From assembly GCA_910587765.1 (NCBI GenBank), contig CAJUNR010000032.1, forward strand, positions 1 to 23,493: a stretch of 23,493 nucleotides of DNA, in the 5' to 3' direction. Origin of the DNA: an uncultured Lachnospiraceae bacterium. Lineage in GTDB: Bacteria > Bacillota > Clostridia > Lachnospirales > Lachnospiraceae. This document shows, one piece after another, positions 22,595-23,493 of this stretch (position 1 is the stretch's first letter; each line of letters opens with the position of its first letter). The notes beneath the pieces are model-generated. The model made no database searches, was not told the origin of the DNA, and saw only the letters and a list, made by a program, of their open reading frames with translations. A program made the translations under genes and the position numbers.

Positions 22595-22981
22595 TTATTT
22601 TTCAACTACCTCAAGCACATCCATCGGACAGGCTTTCGCGCAGATTCCGCACGCGATACACTTGCTGCTCACCGGAGAATCTTCCGCTTTCACCAGCACC
22701 TGGAACGGACAGACTTCGGCGCACTTGCCGCAGCCGGTACAGAGCTTCTTATTAATGGTATACACGCCCTTCGCATTCTGGGTGATCGCTCCCGCCTCAC
22801 AGGCTTTCGCACATTTTCCGCACTGCACGCAGACCGCCGGCTTCACATTGCCGTCCTTCTCCACAATACGAATACAGGATTTTCCCGGATCCATCACTTT
22901 GTAGAACGCCTCGGAGCAGGCCTGCACACAGGCAAGGCACGCCATACATTTGCTGTCTTTTTTTACGGTCAGTTTTTTCAT
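22595..22981 (-). CDS. Four-cluster 4Fe-4S ferredoxin-type protein
   Basis: This 128-residue protein carries four CxxCxxCxxxC motifs: Cys12-15-18-22, Cys51-54-57-61, Cys81-84-87-91 and Cys108-111-114-118. Sixteen cysteines can hold four [4Fe-4S] clusters, so it is probably a soluble electron carrier of the CooF/HycB type, larger than the usual two-cluster ferredoxin. The last two motifs are followed by proline, as in classic ferredoxins. AAAGGAG precedes the ATG at 22981. It is monocistronic, between a clear promoter and a clear terminator. No redox enzyme is adjacent, so its partner is unknown. A palindrome just after the transcription start resembles a Rex operator and would tie expression to NADH. 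Confidence 0.93.
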   Translation of the reverse strand: MKKLTVKKDSKCMACLACVQACSEAFYKVMDPGKSCIRIVEKDGNVKPAVCVQCGKCAKACEAGAITQNAKGVYTINKKLCTGCGKCAEVCPFQVLVKAEDSPVSSKCIACGICAKACPMDVLEVVEK

Positions 22982-23009
22982 AAAATTTTCTCCTTTGTCT
23001 TCTTTGATT

Positions 23010-23027
23010 TTGATAAATTTTTATCAG
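23010..23027. promoter_or_regulatory. Possible Rex-type operator before the ferredoxin gene
   Basis: TTGATAA-ATTT-TTATCAG has the 7-4-7 layout of the Rex consensus TTGTTAA-N4-TTAACAA, with one symmetrical change in each half and one more at the end. It spans roughly +2 to +20 of the predicted transcript, a good place for repression. Confidence 0.4.
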
Positions 23028-23035
23028 ATAGTTCC

Positions 23036-23064
23036 ATTATACGGGATTTTATTGACAATTTCAA
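23036..23064 (-). promoter_or_regulatory. Ferredoxin gene promoter
   Basis: On the minus strand TTGAAA (23064-23059) and a perfect TATAAT (23041-23036) are 17 bases apart. Transcription should begin near 23029, about 48 bases before the start codon. Confidence 0.8.
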
Positions 23065-23068
23065 GCGG

Positions 23069-23090
23069 AAAACGGCAGGACTGCCGTTCT
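23069..23090 (-). terminator. Short terminator-like hairpin after the Rpn-type gene
   Basis: AACGGCAG (23071-23078) pairs perfectly with CTGCCGTT (23081-23088). On the minus strand TTTTCC follows. It lies about 55 bases after the stop at 23144. The loop of two bases is very tight, so termination efficiency is uncertain. Confidence 0.5.
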
Positions 23091-23143
23091 CGTCCTTCCG
23101 TAGTTTCCGGTCCCGCGGAGCGCTGCCTGCGCGGTTTCTTAAA

Positions 23144-23493
23144 TCAGTTCCCGTCCTCCGCGAACCACTCCCTCACAAGCGAGGCGCTGACATTGACCGC
23201 CTTCGCAATCGTCTCCTCATCCAGACCCAGCGCCCGGAGATTCCCCGCAGTCTCCCGGGCCTGTTTCATTGCTCCCGTCTGCATTCCCTGCTGTATTCCC
23301 TGCCGCATTCCCTGCTGCATTCCCTGCCGCACGCCTTCCTTCAGGATCGTCTTTGCCTCATACTCAAGAATCCTTCCGCCCATTACCGCTCTCACTCCTT
23401 CCCTGACTTTCGCGTATTTGCGCGCGATGTTTTCCAGTACTTTCCCGGACATTTCCAGAATCGTCTTTTTGGTGTAGACGCTGATCCCACCCT
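23144..23493 (-). CDS. Rpn-type recombination-promoting nuclease, C-terminal part (5' end outside window)
   Basis: The open frame continues past the end of the window, so only about 115 C-terminal residues are visible. They contain GRILEYEAKTILKEG, then a run of four-residue repeats (QGM, QGI type, at about 23275-23340), and then a helical end (LGLDEETIAKAVNVSASLVR) resembling a small helix-turn-helix. This layout is typical of the tails of Rpn/YhgA-like PD-(D/E)XK proteins, common and repeated in Lachnospiraceae. The nuclease core should lie upstream, beyond the window, so it cannot be checked. The QGM repeats are encoded by near-identical short DNA repeats and may vary in number. Confidence 0.6.
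   Translation of the reverse strand, partial: GGISVYTKKTILEMSGKVLENIARKYAKVREGVRAVMGGRILEYEAKTILKEGVRQGMQQGMRQGIQQGMQTGAMKQARETAGNLRALGLDEETIAKAVNVSASLVREWFAEDGN

Noticed and set aside
23010..23027. FNR/CRP-type site before the ferredoxin gene
   Set aside because: The half-sites TTGAT and ATCAG are eight bases apart rather than four, so a Rex-like reading fits better.

Overview
The window looks like a chromosomal segment of a moderately GC-rich Lachnospiraceae-type Firmicute (class Clostridia). Supporting signs are strong AGGAGG-type ribosome binding sites, sigma-A promoters with 17-bp spacers, a CIRCE operator, an infC-rpmI-rplT operon with a leader attenuator, tRNA genes without an encoded CCA, and small families typical of gut clostridia (a DUF5721-like protein, a cytidylate-kinase-like protein, a Rpn-type nuclease with a QGM/QGI repeat tail). 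Genus cannot be fixed from sequence alone.

Layout. 1-1480: a LytTR-only regulator, then a decayed stretch holding remnants of a radical SAM gene and an IS630-like transposase. 1479-6401 (-): a 1640-residue secreted protein with a transglutaminase-like domain, Ig-like domains, DUF285/BspA-type segments, an InlB-type repeat and seven C-terminal repeats. 6890-9220 (-): DegV/FakB protein and M18 aminopeptidase. 9582-10079 (+): DUF5721-like protein. 10099-13119: divergent htpG (-) and a cytidylate-kinase-like gene (+), with a perfect CIRCE between their promoters. 13232-14731 (-): glycerol kinase. 14769-15578: tandem hairpin repeats and three tRNA-Leu genes. 15726-16046 (+): XRE regulator whose promoter interlocks with that of the third tRNA. 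16195-18301 (-): two COG0523 (CobW-type) GTPases, one with a very long His-rich loop and one apparently fused to a YcgQ/TIGR03943-like C-terminal domain. 18457-19845 (-): rplT, rpmI and infC with an AUU start, leader and promoter. 20130-22446 (-): polar amino acid ABC transporter. 22595-23064 (-): four-cluster ferredoxin with a possible Rex operator. 23144-23493 (-): 3' part of a Rpn-type nuclease gene.

The least expected structure is a family of about 200-bp, almost wholly palindromic, MITE-like elements. Two copies are complete (9275-9471 and 19894-20105, in opposite orientation) and one is truncated (from 15275). Interior blocks of 34 and 37 bp are identical between the full copies, while the outer arms differ in sequence but stay self-complementary. 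One copy is flanked by a perfect 9-bp direct repeat. A second, possibly related structured repeat, two units of about 89 bp, lies just upstream of glpK.

How the genes work together: most are housekeeping units (translation, chaperone, peptide and amino acid turnover, glycerol use). The two GTPase genes probably form a metal-handling operon, and the ABC genes form a classic ATPase-permease-binding protein set. The mobile fragments sit in gaps between these units.
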